A DNA stretch of 64,000 bases, from positions 5,631,440 to 5,695,439 of the forward strand of contig OU696577.1 of NCBI GenBank assembly GCA_916048095.2. The letters run 5' to 3'. Shown here in pieces: positions 10,935 to 21,897 of this stretch. The stretch comes from Sacculina carcini (taxonomy: Eukaryota; Arthropoda; Thecostraca; Sacculinidae). The notes below the pieces were generated by a model, which did not search any database, was not told where the DNA came from, and saw nothing but the letters and a program-made list of their open reading frames with translations. The first letter of the stretch is position 1. The number at the start of each line of letters is the position of its first letter. The position numbers and the translations under genes were made by a program.

Positions 10935-11911
10935 TGAAACGAACAGGGTTTCACACAAGTGTGAGCTTTATCACCGAATTTCCAGTGATACCAGCAGTAT
11001 TTCTTGTCTGGTGGTGCACTGTGCTCACCTGTTGTCTGTTCTCCGGATGCGGCAGATTTTCGCGGAGATTTGGTGCGTTGGGTGCGTGATTGCCGCTCTG
11101 AAGAATTTGCGCGACTACGCGACGTTCGCTGTTCGGTTGACAATCTGCTGAGCATTCGCTGAATTTCATTTAGCTGCTGTTTGATTGTCTTTAGCTCTTC
11201 CATGTTTTGCTGAGCTTGAGTGCAGGTAGTATCAGCGGCGGCTTCAGAACACTGTACCCTGTTTATTGCTGCCTTGGCGCGTGGCATGGCAGAAATAATT
11301 CTATCTGCCGTACCTGCCAGTGTGTCAAGCAGAGTGTCGTCGGGAGAAAACTGCAAGAAAGGCATTACGTCCTCAGGCATGCCCTTCAAAAATATTTGTC
11401 TCAGCAAAGGTGACTCACCGTCTTTGACATACGGCCGTGTCAATTCTTGGAGATGCCGTAGATACTGGCTGGGACGACGGTCTCCGAGCTCTTGTGATTC
11501 CAGCACTGAGCGTAGTTTTTGTTCAGTCGTCTTGCCTAAGCGAGCCTGCAGAGCCTGACAAAGCTGCGTGTAAGCATCGGCTGGCGGCTGTCGAATCATG
11601 TCGATAAATTCCATCACATGATGGGGAGGCAGAAGAGACGCTGCAGTTTGAAAACGAAGCATGTCGTCTGTTATTTGAGCCCTAGCGAAATACAGATCCA
11701 GCTGAATAACCCATATGTGTGGGTGTTCTTCTACAAAAGCAGGAGGCGGGCCCATAACGGCTGTCTGTTGGGTTTGTTTGTCACCTGTAGACTGACGAGC
11801 GGCGGCAGATTCGCTGGTAGATATGACTTGGCTGGTAGACTGAGTGTCGCTGGCTGACTGATTGTCGCCTTTGCTGGCGTGCTTCTTTGAAGATTTAGAC
11901 TGACTGTCCAT
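10925..11911 (-). CDS. gag: Element 2 gag
   Basis: 328 aa from ATG at 11911 (MDSQSKSSKKHASKG). It has a low-complexity Ser/Thr/Gln N-terminus, a capsid-like core (FVEEHPHIWVIQLDLYFARAQI, then LLPPHHVMEFIDMIRQPP and LGDRRPSQYLRHLQEL), a basic region, and a C-terminal CWYHWKFGDKAHTCVKPC motif. The last is the Cys/His finger usual in this arthropod Gypsy lineage in place of a CCHC knuckle. Structural protein of the particle. The same gag type occurs in Elements 5 and 8. Confidence 0.9.
   Translation of the reverse strand: MDSQSKSSKKHASKGDNQSASDTQSTSQVISTSESAAARQSTGDKQTQQTAVMGPPPAFVEEHPHIWVIQLDLYFARAQITDDMLRFQTAASLLPPHHVMEFIDMIRQPPADAYTQLCQALQARLGKTTEQKLRSVLESQELGDRRPSQYLRHLQELTRPYVKDGESPLLRQIFLKGMPEDVMPFLQFSPDDTLLDTLAGTADRIISAMPRAKAAINRVQCSEAAADTTCTQAQQNMEELKTIKQQLNEIQRMLSRLSTEQRTSRSRANSSERQSRTQRTKSPRKSAASGEQTTGEHSAPPDKKYCWYHWKFGDKAHTCVKPCSFHLN
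10928..10934 (-). promoter_or_regulatory. -1 frameshift heptamer T TTA AAC with adjacent TGA
   Basis: Gag ends CAT TTA AAC TGA, so the heptamer T TTA AAC sits in the gag frame immediately before the stop. A -1 slip continues as TTT AAA CTG AAC into pol. It is conserved in Element 8 at 57850-57856. This heptamer is the classic coronavirus slippery sequence. I did not model a downstream pseudoknot. Confidence 0.8.
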
Positions 11912-12077
11912 CTCCAGGCTAATTCAACCAGAATCGAAAAAACGCAGTAGGTTAAGCGCAGATGTGTACGAAAACGATACGCCGTTCGCAAGTAAGTAGT
12001 ACGCTCGAATGCAAGAACGCACGGTATAATACAAGATTATACAAGATATATAATACAAGATTAAATAAAAACCAAGA

Positions 12078-12274
12078 TGCAAGATAAGCCAATACACGAT
12101 GTAAGCCAAGACGCGATGTAGGCCAAGACGCGCAAGATAAGCCAAGACGCAACACAAGGCAATACGCGCAAGATAAGCCAAGACGCAACACAAGGCAATA
12201 CGCGATACAAGGCAAGACGCGCAAGATAAGCCAAGACGCAACACAAGGCAATACGCGATACAAGGCAAGACGCG
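12078..12274. repeat. leader minisatellite of Element 2
   Basis: Tandem degenerate units built from caagataagccaagacgc, acacaaggcaatacgcg and similar phrases. A counterpart with a different unit arrangement lies at 56540-56710 in Element 8, so the array varies between copies. Confidence 0.75.
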
Positions 12275-12457
12275 CAGAAATCAAGACCAAGATCGAGATC
12301 TAAGATCAAGACTCATGATGTAAGATGCTAGTGTACCTGTAAAACCTGTAAAAGTTGGTTAATGCGTGAAGTAGCTGTTACTACAACCACTGTTAGTGGT
12401 TAGTTGTTAGCGAGGTCACCACTTGTTAAACACGGTGTCCGCATATAATACAATTCA

Positions 12458-12475
12458 ATCACGTCGGGGTCACCA
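12458..12475 (-). promoter_or_regulatory. Element 2 primer-binding site (tRNA-Trp type)
   Basis: The element strand reads TGGTGACCCCGACGTGAT, 2 nt after the LTR. It is complementary to the 3' end of metazoan tRNA-Trp (ATCACGTCGGGGTCA plus CCA) from memory. A second, partial copy of the LTR edge/PBS unit lies at 12412-12428. Confidence 0.8.
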
Positions 12476-12477
12476 CT

Positions 12478-13289
12478 TGTTAACTATACTTGTTAAGTAC
12501 GGTTAAACATGCATAGAAAACAATTAGTAAGTCAGCTACATATGTATATATATTACATTCACACATTTACATAACATTAATACATAATTACAATTACGAA
12601 ACAATACAATAAGATACGATACCCGCAGCGGCTGAACACGAATACGCGGGGAGCACGAACAAGTCGCGGGAACACAATGAAGCGAGCGAACAACTCTAGC
12701 ACTGTGTGACAGCACGCACTATTCTCGACTGACTTGTCCCAACACCTGTAGCACCGGCCGGAATACCTTCACTCCAAGTAGGACACCGGTCACGTGACCG
12801 TCTGGAAGGTGCCGTGCGATGTCTGAGCAAACAGTCGTGTGAATTGTCGCGGAAAATAGCGGGACTACGATCGTCGTGGGTCGTGTGAACACACAGTAGT
12901 ACTTCCGCCGGCTTGCGTGGAGAATGGGCAGCGCACACAGGCGGCTCAGACAGACAGACACAAGCACACACGCGGCGCGAATATACAGCGCGACACAAAC
13001 ACGACATAGCCAGACGGCGATGACATAGCCAGACGGCGACGTAAACACACGGCGCAAATAGGCGACGAAAATATCACATCCGGTGGTGTGCACGGTGCGA
13101 ACATACATACAATCATATTGCGAAGTGTGTAAATTTATACAATGAAATGAATTTATGCAATGAAACAAACACGCAACGCACATAACGCAAACACACGCAC
13201 AACATAAACATGCAACGCATAAACTAAAATAATACAACGACAATCAATACAAAAGAAACATGTGTGTGTGAATAAGTGTGTACGCCACA
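12478..13289 (-). repeat. Element 2 5' LTR
   Basis: Direct repeat of 6936-7737; followed by the GTCT duplication at 13290-13293. Confidence 0.93.
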
Positions 13290-13293
13290 GTCT

Positions 13294-14447
13294 GAATAAT
13301 TTTAAAACCTCACTTTTAATCAAGCTATCGAGTATTTTGGGCTAATACTGAACGCTAGAGCTGTCAGTTATTGATGATGCAGGAATACCATAAAAATATT
13401 GGGATGAGGCAACCATCGAAAAAGGACAGTTAATGTGCCAGAATTCACCAGTAATTGGCTGGTGACACAGGACGTGCCTGTGTGTTATGTACGGCCCTGT
13501 CGACTCGATGTGACAGTTGATTATTACAGACGCACAATACTGTATGCACTTACTCATGGAGTATGTGTGTATGATGAAAAATGGCGCTGTATAATCACTG
13601 ATCAGAATTATGCCTCAGTCCTACCCTGATGTGGAAACTCGGCAAATAATGACTGGCAGTTTGCTATAATTGCAACTATCACGATTCAGTAGAGCCGTTG
13701 GCTTTGATGGCCGTGATTGTGTCTAGTGTTCACATTCGTTTAAAAGACCTCGCAGCTGTGATATAACAAAGTTATAATCAGACCAGTTTTCTATCTGTCA
13801 GTTTAATCAGTTTTCTTTCTCTTTCTCAGTTTACGTTCGCGTTCTTTCGCGGCCTGCTTGTGCAGCTGTCGTTAGGCTAATTTATGTGTTAGAGCGACGC
13901 CCGTAGTACACTGCGCCTGATATGCTTGGCAACGTGTGACCGTTGATTAATTATCTTTCTTGTGTCTGACTTGGCTGAGCATCTCGAGGCAACACGCCTG
14001 TGCACTGTCAGATCGTGTTTAGAAATAGCTCGCAACTAGGTTGGCAGCTGAACTGTTTGCCCAGTGAGATTCAGTGTGGCACATTGAGCCGACGACCTGT
14101 GGTCGTGGGTATATATACCTGTGTTGTACTAACAATAAGGGGGTGATACTAGAGACTGGAGACGCTAGAGATACTAGGTTCACTAACGATAGGGCAGTCA
14201 AGATGTGACACTAACAACAGAGGACCACTCACCCAGGCAGGCAATTATTAAGTCGTCATTAGAGCAATAGGTTCAGGACTATATTAAGTGTTAAGAGTAG
14301 ATTTGACTGGTTGCCCTGAATACACAATTCAACTCCGACTGGGTGACTATTACTTGTTATCGCGGAACACAACAACAAGAGGAACTATCAAGACTTCACG
14401 ATCAGCCAAACGAAGATCAATATAACAACATATTATTATTACTATCG
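13294..14447. other. unassigned region, possibly 3' end of Element 3
   Basis: No recognisable gene. On the minus strand, TGTAACGATAG follows a purine stretch just after the Element 3 pol stop. This would fit the start of a 3' LTR, but no partner repeat is visible above 18655. Confidence 0.35.
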
Positions 14448-15844
14448 TTACAAGGCCTCCGATGTACCGGCCACATTCTCCCCCGGCGGCGGTGATGCGG
14501 GGCTGCTTCTGGTCTCCTGCCACGGTAGCGGCGCCGCACCAACAGTTGGCGGCGGTTGTACCTCGGACGAGGGTGTGTTGGCTGCTGGTCGCAGGTGTCT
14601 ACGGTTGCGCCAGTAGAGAACGCCGTGTGGCAGGCGCACAGCGTACTGGCGGCGACGGCCAGTCATGGCGACCACGCCAGTCCGGTCCCAGCGGCCGGAT
14701 GTCGGGTCCTGGAGAGCCACCGTAGTGCCGGGCAGCAACGGCGGCAACGCCTTAGCCGACCGGTTGTATTGGGCGACCTGCTTGTTGTGCAAGCTCGCTG
14801 CTCGCCGGTCGCACTCAGCGGTGGGCGGCTGCCACTCCGGCAGAAACGAGCGTGGATGCGCGGGAACGGCGGACGACACGGGGCGGCCGTACAAAAGCTG
14901 CGCGGGGGAGCGACCGTCGGCACCCGGCGCGTTACACAGCTCTAACAGGCCGGCGACAAAGGCGTCTATGTCCATGTTCCCGTCGTGCGCCGCCTTCTGA
15001 ATGAGCCGCTTCACCCGTTTCACGGCGGACTCAGCGTGCCCATTAGGAGACGGAAAGTGCGGACTGGAGACACGATGGCGTATGTGCCAAAGTCGCAGAA
15101 ATTCGGCGGTGTGGCGCGCCGTGAACTGTGGACCGCCCTCTGACGACAGTATGGTCGGAACCCCCGTCATGGCGAACACATGTGGGAGCATCTTCACCAG
15201 CTGGTGAGCGGAGGTATCACGGCCACAGTCGAAAACCAATGGCCAGTTGGAGAACCGGTCCGCGTACACGAGGTAGGTCTTCCCTGCGTGTTGGAAAAAA
15301 TCCGCGGACACCGATTCGAAAGGACGTGTCGGGTGCGGTTCCGTCAGGTATGGCTCTTTTTGCTGGCTGTCTTTGTACTGCAGACATTTTCGGCACGATG
15401 CTTTTTCGGCACTAGTTTTTCGGCGAGATTTTCGGCACGAGTGGCGATTTCGTTGTTCAGGCCCGGCCAGAAGACAGTTTGCCGTGCGCGTTGCACAGTC
15501 CTGACCTGCCCCTGGTGACTGTCGCGGAGCCGACGGAGGGTGTCCTTCCGCAAACACCTGGGCACAAGCAGGCGGCAGACGACCAGGACTAGGCCATGGT
15601 CCGCAGTGAGCTGGTCGCGCACGCCCCAGAATGGGTGGAGACTGGCGGGCAGCAGATGTTTGTGCTGAGGGAAACCGCCCAGCACGTACGTCATCAATTG
15701 GCGAAACTCATCGTCGGCCAGAGACGCAACACGCACCGCCTCCAGGGTGGTGTCTATCGGTGACGTGCGATGACCCAGGTCGTCGGCGTCTGTGAACGCG
15801 TCCAGCGTCTGGACGAAGAACCCAGACGAGCACTCGTCAATCAC
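14448..15844 (-). pseudogene. Element 3 integrase
   Basis: The frame at 14448-15557 carries CRKCL, then SADFFQHAGKTYLVYADRF (first catalytic D), ILSSEGGPQF and GHAESAVKRV (catalytic E). The second catalytic Asp of the DD35E triad is replaced by Glu (SSEGG where SDGG is usual), which would be expected to inactivate it. Upstream, 15344-15844 is in another frame (FWPGLNNEIATRAENLAEKL). The break lies in a short tandem expansion at about 15386-15440 made of tttttcggcac-like units. C-terminal GPY-like region: GTTVALQDPTSGRWDRTGVV. Confidence 0.82.
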
Positions 15845-17319
15845 TCGTCAGGTGCAGCATACGCGGTCGCATACGTTGCAGGCGCGGGTTGGAGATGTCT
15901 CCCAGTGCCTTCTCGTTCAGTATCGGAACGAGAGGCTTGTGATCGGTGACCACACTGAACGTGGGGAGGCCGGCCAGATACGGGTGACATTTCTGACATG
16001 CCCACACAACTGCCAGCATCTCCAAATCACACACAGGATACCTGCTTTCGGTGTCGGACACAAATCGCGACCCACACTGGATCAACTGCCAACGGCCTTG
16101 ATCATCCCGCTGGCGAAGAACGAATCCGAGACCTTTCTCACGTGCTGCATCCGTCTCCAGCATTGTGGGCCGCGTTGGGTCGAAGTGACCAAGCACAGGA
16201 GGGCTGGCCAACGCGCGCTTGACCGTCGTGAAAGCCGCATCGTGCTGTGTTGTCCATTGCCACTCAACGCCTTTGCAGAGCAGCTGGCGCAGGGGCTCAG
16301 CGGCGGAGGCGATGGAGTCCGGGAAATCACCGAATTGGTTCGCCAAGCCAAGAATGGACCGCAGGGATGTAAAGTCCGTCGGTGCGGGAAACTCTGCAAG
16401 GGCTCGAATTTTCTTGTGGTCGACGGTTAATCCAGAGGCGTTGACGAGGAATCCACAAGAATTGGCGGACGTGGCGGCGAACATGAATTTTTGCCGGTTC
16501 AACGTAACGCCGGCGTCGTCGAAGCGTTGTAGCAGCTGCCAGACTCGCTGCAGATGCTCGTCGTAGCTGGCGATATACACCAGCACGTCGTCCACGATCT
16601 TGCAGGAGTCAGGTAGGCCAGACAAAGGCGGCGTCGCCGCGTGGGTTGAATTCGTCGCCGCTGGAGACCAGGCCCATAGGCGCGCGACAGAACCTGAATC
16701 GGCCCCACGGGGTGATGAAGGTGGTGAGATCTCGGTGCTCGCGCCGCAAGGGCACCTGAAAGTACCCTTGTAATGCGTCCACCTGGGTGAACCACCGATT
16801 GCCGAGGCCCATACTGCTCACAGCCTCCAGAGGCGAGCGAACCGGATGTGTAGGCCGGCGAACGAAGCGGTTGAGGCGTGTGAAGTCCACCGTGAGCCGG
16901 CAGCGGTTTGGCGTGCCGTCTGTCTTGTGCTTGCCGACAACGACGATGGGTGAGCACCAGTCTGTCGGGTGGGAGACCGGCTCGATGACGCCCTGCTGCT
17001 GAAGCTGCTCCAGTTGCTGTTGTGCCTGGGCGCGATGACAGAACGGTACGGATCGGGGAGCCGTCACGTTGTACGGCACCGCGATATCGCGCAGATCGAT
17101 CCGCATTGCCCCGCCTTTCATCTCCTGGAGATGACCGTCCGTCGACGATCCGCCGCTTTTGGCTGAGCTGTGTTGGTCCAGCGCGGGCATTGTTGAGGTG
17201 TGGCTGCCGGTCCAGCGGCCACCTGCTGCAGGTGCTGTTCGCGAGACATCTACCGAGGGAATGCGCGGTGCAGTAGACGCAGCTCCACTGCGTCTCGCCA
17301 GCAGAGCAGAGCACAGCAC
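15837..17319 (-). pseudogene. Element 3 RT and RNase H
   Basis: 16609-17319 holds the RT N-terminal half (GVIEPVSHPTDWCSPIVVV, VDFTRLNRFVRRP, FITPWGRFRF). A one-base shift near 16625 moves to the frame with the catalytic box IVDDVLVY, the YxDD variant VDD, followed by thumb and RNase H (LETDAAREKGLGFVL, VTDHKPLVPIL). Another frame change near 15840 leads into integrase. At least two frameshifts make it non-functional. Confidence 0.85.
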
Positions 17320-17448
17320 ACTGTCGGCACCACGTACAGATTGGAGCGGCAGGATGCATCACCCAGTCGCAAGACTGCCTCGCACGCGCCCAGACACCGC
17401 AGTAACTGACCGTTGGCAACACGCAGGCGCGACGACGGTGGGCGCAAG

Positions 17449-17646
17449 CTACTGGCGTCCACTCCGAGCTGCAACCCCAGAGTCAATTACCGACACATAG
17501 GCGCCGGAATCGCATCGCCACTTGATCTCGCGCGGCGCGCGGCCCTCTGCGGAAACGGTGATGTTAATAGCGCTTACGCGCGTGTGCGTAATATCATTTA
17601 TAACATCGCCGATATAGGAGCACAAAGCAGGTGTATCAACATTCAC
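17449..17646 (-). pseudogene. Element 3 protease fragment
   Basis: Contains KWRCDSGAYVSVIDSGVAA, with the DSGA active-site motif of a retroelement aspartic protease. It lies between gag and RT in the expected order but in its own short frame. Confidence 0.65.
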
Positions 17647-17707
17647 AACACCGTCAACATCATCATCAGTGTCATCAGCGACGTCTCTGACAAATCAAAT
17701 GATCAAA

Positions 17708-18655
17708 TCAAATGATCGTCAAATATCCCGACGACGACCAGTCTTGTAGGGATTGTGATGAGCGGCGGACGCGCGAGTAGTGCCCGCGCTTTCCGCACCG
17801 ACGACACAAGCTCTCCGCGGCGCGGCACGGGGCCGACTGGTGATACTGCCCACACCGCACACAAGGGGTGGAGCCATCGTCGCGATATGACTGCCGGCTC
17901 AGTTGACTGCGCATGCGCGGCTGCTGACGGCGTACAGCAGCGACCTCTGCGCGGGGGACCGGGGAACCAGTCACATCGGCCGAGGCGCTTCGCATAGCTG
18001 CAGCGTTGAGGCGGGCCGACTCAGCCGATTGGCATATTTTGAGTGCCTTGTCCAACGACAGGTCCCTGTACGCGATTTGCAGGAGCTGGTGCAGAGCGGC
18101 AGAGTCGGACGTCCCCATCACCAGCTGGTCGCGCAAATGCTCGTCGCGGCAGGCAGCGCAAAAATCGCAGCTGGCAGCGATTTCTCGCAGCGAGTGCAAG
18201 AATTCGTCAACATTTTCGCCGTCCTGTTGTCGATGGGCGAAGAAGCGCCGGCGTTCCACCAGCACATTCTGCTGCGACTGCTGATGCTCCTCCAATAGGC
18301 GGATGCAGGCGGGCAAATCAGCCGTCGCCGGCAGCGTCAGTGAGTGGCGGATGACGCGGCACCACTCGTCATCCAGCAGTGTCGTGAGCAGCGCTTGCTG
18401 CTGCGCAGGGCTCAGGCTTTCACTGCCTGACAGTGTGGTGTACGCCAGCACGCGCTCCTTCCAGGAGGTGAAGTCGGCTGCCGATGCGGCGTAGGCCAGA
18501 CGGGCTGGTGGCTGACAATGAGCCATGGCGTGTGGAGCGACTGCAGGCGAGCTGGCGGGGGCTGCCATTACAAGCTGCTGGCGAGCGAGCTGAGTCACCA
18601 ACTCTGTGAGCTGGTCCAGCTTCTGCTGTTGGTCGTCTCGCAGCGGCTGCGCCAT
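17708..18655 (-). CDS. gag: Element 3 gag
   Basis: About 315 aa from ATG at 18655 (MAQPLRDDQQQKLDQL); the open frame extends upstream but this ATG starts the conserved part. Capsid-like helices include FTSWKERVLAYTTLSG and the block RRFFAHRQQDGENVDEFLHSLREIAASCDF, typical of invertebrate Gypsy gag. Two knuckles follow: CVRCGQYHQSAPC, then CRRCGKRGHYSRVR, in which the last Cys is replaced by Arg. The N-terminal two thirds is open and could still be translated. Confidence 0.8.
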   Translation of the reverse strand: MAQPLRDDQQQKLDQLTELVTQLARQQLVMAAPASSPAVAPHAMAHCQPPARLAYAASAADFTSWKERVLAYTTLSGSESLSPAQQQALLTTLLDDEWCRVIRHSLTLPATADLPACIRLLEEHQQSQQNVLVERRRFFAHRQQDGENVDEFLHSLREIAASCDFCAACRDEHLRDQLVMGTSDSAALHQLLQIAYRDLSLDKALKICQSAESARLNAAAMRSASADVTGSPVPRAEVAAVRRQQPRMRSQLSRQSYRDDGSTPCVRCGQYHQSAPCRAAESLCRRCGKRGHYSRVRRSSQSLQDWSSSGYLTII

Positions 18656-19099
18656 GTACAATATATTATAGCACTCAACACAACAATAACAATAACAATC
18701 CACCAACAATACAATGATACAACGCCACGACACACACACCACCACTGCTGCACACACACTGGCCGACGGCCGTTAGCGTCACCCACGCCTAATACACTCG
18801 CGCCCTCTGGCGGTTTAGCCACACACTACACAGCCCTTTGCGTTATTATTTATTTAATTGTTTCCTTCTCTGTGTAGTATATAATTTAATTGATCATACC
18901 TTCGTATGTGCGTCTTGTTTTTTGTTGTGAACATTTGTTTGAACTTTAACTTGGATACGCATTGTATGTGACGCTGTCACTGAACTTGGGAGTTTTCCCT
19001 CTCTCTCTCATGGATGCTTGCGGCATGCGCACCTCGCTGCTCGCGCTCTTGTACTGGTGATAATTAAATTTACTACGTGTTTTGGTGTGTTTGTTTGTT
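18656..19099. other. unassigned spacer
   Basis: Likely the leader of Element 3 and flanking DNA. No repeat partner, gene or RNA seen. Confidence 0.4.
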
Positions 19100-19345
19100 G
19101 TGTTTGTGGCTCTCGCTATAATAGTAACAAATAAAGTTGTTCAGAATGGGAGGCTGGTCATCGCTCCATTTCCACTTGACCGTCCACATCGCGCTATCAA
19201 ACACTGCCTCAAAGTATCTGTCCTCAATCCTCATCTCCTGTTTCGTAGCACCCACTGCCGCTTCCAATCTTACTCTGACATCATTTACCAGGTGTTCACC
19301 ATCATTGAAAAATTTCACACTTCCTTGTTTTCCACTGAAAACCAC
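19100..19345 (-). pseudogene. pol fragment of the Element 1 family
   Basis: Reading YFEAVFDSAMWTVKWKWSDDQPPILNN, it matches the Element 1 pol stretch TDFTVVYDASDKSWTAEWKWAGGEGP in pattern. Only the region just upstream of the RT core remains. Confidence 0.6.
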
Positions 19346-19609
19346 CGTCTTTCTCGATAAGATTGTGTTGCGTTTCTATTAGGTTAGTTTAGTAGCTACA
19401 CTAACTATTCCCTAAATATTGCATCAAAGGTAGTGTGTAAATTAACAATAGGTGTAGTTAGTTCGTAGTTAGGTGTGTGCGTGTATGTGCGTATGTGCGT
19501 GTGGGTTACATTGTACAGAATCGCGAAGTGCTTTAGGCTTGACTGATTTAAAGGTTGTGTATTTGCAACGTCGTATCATTAATCGACTTGTGTCGAGCTG
19601 ATGCATGCT

Positions 19610-20028
19610 GAGCATGCTGAGCATTAGACCTCTTCAAATTTGACTGTTTTCATCAAACTTATGCAATCTGATATTATTCCCATTCTCCAAGGTCTGAATG
19701 AACTGAATATGCCAGTTGCTTTGATCTTGGACTTTGGCTATGCCCGCCTCAAGAGCCATGTAGCTTTATTGTTGACGTTCTTCAAAAACGCTGCGAAATT
19801 CGGGATATCATGTCATTGTTTTCATTGTAGCTTCCCAGAGGTTGATGCTATAGCACTGAAAGTGGTACCAAATGAAAGCTAATAAAATTTTCTTGCATAT
19901 GGTGCCAAAAACATGAACAGTCGTAGGAATTTTAACTAATTTTAATGCACAAATATACATATTTTTGATTTTTGGAAAATATGACATGATATTATCCATA
20001 ACTTTATCTAAAAAATGTTACTCTTACT
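19610..20028 (+). repeat. left inverted arm
   Basis: Reverse complement of 21492-21897. Both arms keep an open frame (IIPILQGLNELNMPV...VVPNES; 80 and 73 codons) with mostly silent-looking or conservative differences. Confidence 0.85.
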
Positions 20029-20067
20029 GCACATACATCTCACATTACATTGATGATTAGGTTTGTG

Positions 20068-20160
20068 GCGTACACACATATTTTTCAATCACACCTGTTT
20101 ATTTTTGTATAAATTTCGTATTTATTTGATTTTGTATTGATTTTCGTTGTATAATTTTAG
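20068..20160 (+). repeat. fragment of the Element 2/8 LTR start
   Basis: Begins TGTGGCGTACACACAT and continues to ttgtattgattttcgttgtataattttag, matching the first ~70 bp of the LTRs at 55495 and 61106 with small insertions. Confidence 0.6.
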
Positions 20161-20170
20161 GCAGGCATCA

Positions 20171-20201
20171 GAGGATCAGGCACAGCCTGTGCCTGATCCT
20201 C
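20171..20201. repeat. perfect 15-bp hairpin
   Basis: gaggatcaggcacag, one base, then its exact reverse complement. It lies at the junction between the LTR scrap and the gene-like segment. Confidence 0.9.
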
Positions 20202-20267
20202 CTGGGTGAGGAACCACCCCGAGGTATCCACTGGGCCAAGCCAGGTGCCATTCACTAGGCCCGCTGG

Positions 20268-20980
20268 ATGACCAGGAACATTTACTGTATGAAGATGCTC
20301 ATATTTTCCAAGGAACTCAAATACAACAATACCACTATCTTCAAGCTGGTGAGGATGAACAAGTTCCTGGCCATATTATTCACCAGTCACTGGGTGACCA
20401 CCACATCTGCTGCTGACGCACCTATCCATGACCTCCAGCTTATGAAGGACATGCTACAATACAAGCAGCTGACTATGAATTGGCGACCTCTATTCTCAAG
20501 AAAATGAGCAACCACCGCTGGTATCTGACCCAGGAACTGGTGCCATTCACATTGTTCAGCTCGCACGACAGCATGATCAAGTCTGCAAAGGAGAAGCTCG
20601 CAGTCAAGCAGTCAGAAACAGAGAAACCTGATAGCTACAGGAAAGGCAAGCCAGTGTTTCCTGTTATCAACATAGCTACAGTTCTCAATGACTTGGTTGG
20701 GCCAGAGTCTCACTTTCTGTTTGATGCTCTTGGGGTGGAATGTGACTGGCTCACTACTCCTGCTGACACCTGGGAATACAATGACAGCTACAGGAATGCA
20801 CAGAAGTTTGTGAGGTCAGTAAAAGTGACTAATGATGTGGCTGAGAGAGGTGTGAAACTCATGAGTGACTTCGCGACTCAGATCACAACTGATGCAGAGC
20901 AGAGAAACTGCCTGCTACAAGTTGTGGAGTACCACAGGAACAGATTTGGCAGTTTCAAGAAAGCCACATTGAACAAGTGA
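20268..20980 (+). pseudogene. transposon-encoded protein remnant (NDVAERGVKL motif)
   Basis: Two overlapping frames, 20268-20507 and about 20455-20980, with one frameshift near 20460-20500. The first half reads FLAILFTSHWVTTTSAADAP. The second reads RWYLTQELVPFTLF, DALGVECDWLTTPADTWEY, TNDVAERGVKLMSDF and NCLLQVVEYHRNRFG. I recall the NDxAERGVxL...LLQVVxxHR pattern from repeated uncharacterised proteins in many invertebrate genomes, probably transposon-encoded, but cannot name the superfamily. It is placed between the inverted arms, so it may be their own gene. Confidence 0.5.
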
Positions 20981-21123
20981 CAATACATGTATTAGTGACA
21001 TACTATCTGGCAGTTTCTTACACAACATTTGTGTCAGTGAAGTGCTATTATACCACCACGTTGAATTTTTCAGTGTCCCATCTCAAGACAGGCATAATTG
21101 TACACGTGTATCACAGTTGTATT

Positions 21124-21379
21124 CAGAGCCGCTGCGAGGAATTATGAGGCCCCCCGAAGGCAACACTTGGGGCACCCATTATAAATATATCACCAAATAT
21201 TGAATGTATTAATTATACATAATCACATGATACAAGCTCAGGTGAAATCATCTGGGCAAAAAAGTAAAGGCTATACATAATAAATATGATACATTTTAAT
21301 ATAATACGTGAAGCAACGGGGCCCCTCAACATTCGGGCCCCCCGGCCAGGGGGTACGGGGGGCGGTTGCTACGGCTCTG
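21124..21379. mobile_element. hAT-type MITE
   Basis: 256-bp non-coding unit with terminal inverted repeats CAGAGCCGCTGC / CAGAGCCGTAGC flanked by the exact 8-bp duplication GTTGTATT (21116-21123 and 21380-21387). An 8-bp TSD and CAG-starting termini are typical of hAT elements. Confidence 0.85.
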
Positions 21380-21491
21380 GTTGTATTTACCTGTAGTAAG
21401 ATTGCATATCATTGTATTGTCATAACTTGCAATCACATTGTGTAGTCATCTTTATAGTCACATTTTGTAATTTATTTAAGCTGTATAGACT

Positions 21492-21897
21492 AGAGTAACA
21501 TTTTGAGATAAAGTTATGTATAATATAATGTCATCTTTTCCAAACATCAAAAATATGTATATTTGTGCATTAAAATTAGTTAAAATTTATACAGTTGTTC
21601 ATGTGTTTGGCACCATATGCAAGAAAATTTTCTTAGCTTTCATTTGGTACCACTTTCAGTGCTATAGCATCCACCTCTGGGAAGATACAATGAAAACAAT
21701 GACATGATATCCCGAATTTTGCAGCGTTTTTGAAGAACGTCAACAATAAAGCTACATGGCTCTTGAGGCGGGCATAGCCAAGGTCCAAGATCAAAGTAAC
21801 TGGCATATTTAGTTCATTTAGACCTTGGAGAATGGGAATAATATCAGCTTGCATAAGTTTGATGAAAAAAGTAAAATTTGAAGAGGTCTACTGAGCA
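21492..21897 (-). repeat. right inverted arm
   Basis: Reverse complement of 19610-20028. Confidence 0.85.

Larger units (their letters stand above)
6936..13289 (-). mobile_element. Element 2: complete Ty3/Gypsy retrotransposon
   Basis: LTRs of about 0.8 kb at 6936-7737 and 12478-13289 (element-strand ends TGTGGCG...GTTAACA) are flanked by the 4-bp duplication GTCT (6932-6935 and 13290-13293). Inside are a tRNA-Trp type primer site, a leader minisatellite, gag (328 aa), a T TTA AAC frameshift site and a pol of about 1060 aa, all apparently intact. LTR differences are a handful of substitutions and a 10-bp indel. Element 8 (55495-62721) is a second, damaged member of the same family in the opposite orientation. 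Confidence 0.95.
14448..18655 (-). mobile_element. Element 3: degenerate Gypsy without visible LTRs
   Basis: Gag, protease, RT, RNase H and integrase follow in order on the minus strand but are scattered over several frames. No LTR pair or target duplication was found by eye in 13290-14447 or 18656-19100. The base composition is visibly GC-richer than its surroundings. The pol resembles that of Element 4 (LTTFITPWGR..., ADFFQHAG in integrase), so the two belong to one lineage. Confidence 0.8.
19610..21897. mobile_element. unit with ~400-bp inverted arms (foldback/DNA transposon-like)
   Basis: 19610-20028 and 21492-21897 are inverted copies of each other with only scattered differences (arms start with gcatgctgagc...agacctcttcaaattt). 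Between them lie an LTR scrap, a perfect hairpin, a broken transposon-like gene and a hAT MITE. No target duplication was found. The right arm ends against CTAATGGG next to the TTAA of the piggyBac element. It could be one transposon with long inverted repeats, or a chance foldback created by rearrangement. Confidence 0.6.

Noticed and set aside
13435..13629. 64-codon ORF MPEFTSNWLVTQDVP
   Set aside because: No domain recognised and length expected by chance.
20171..20201. Rho-independent terminator
   Set aside because: Eukaryotic context, no T tract; better seen as a rearrangement hairpin.
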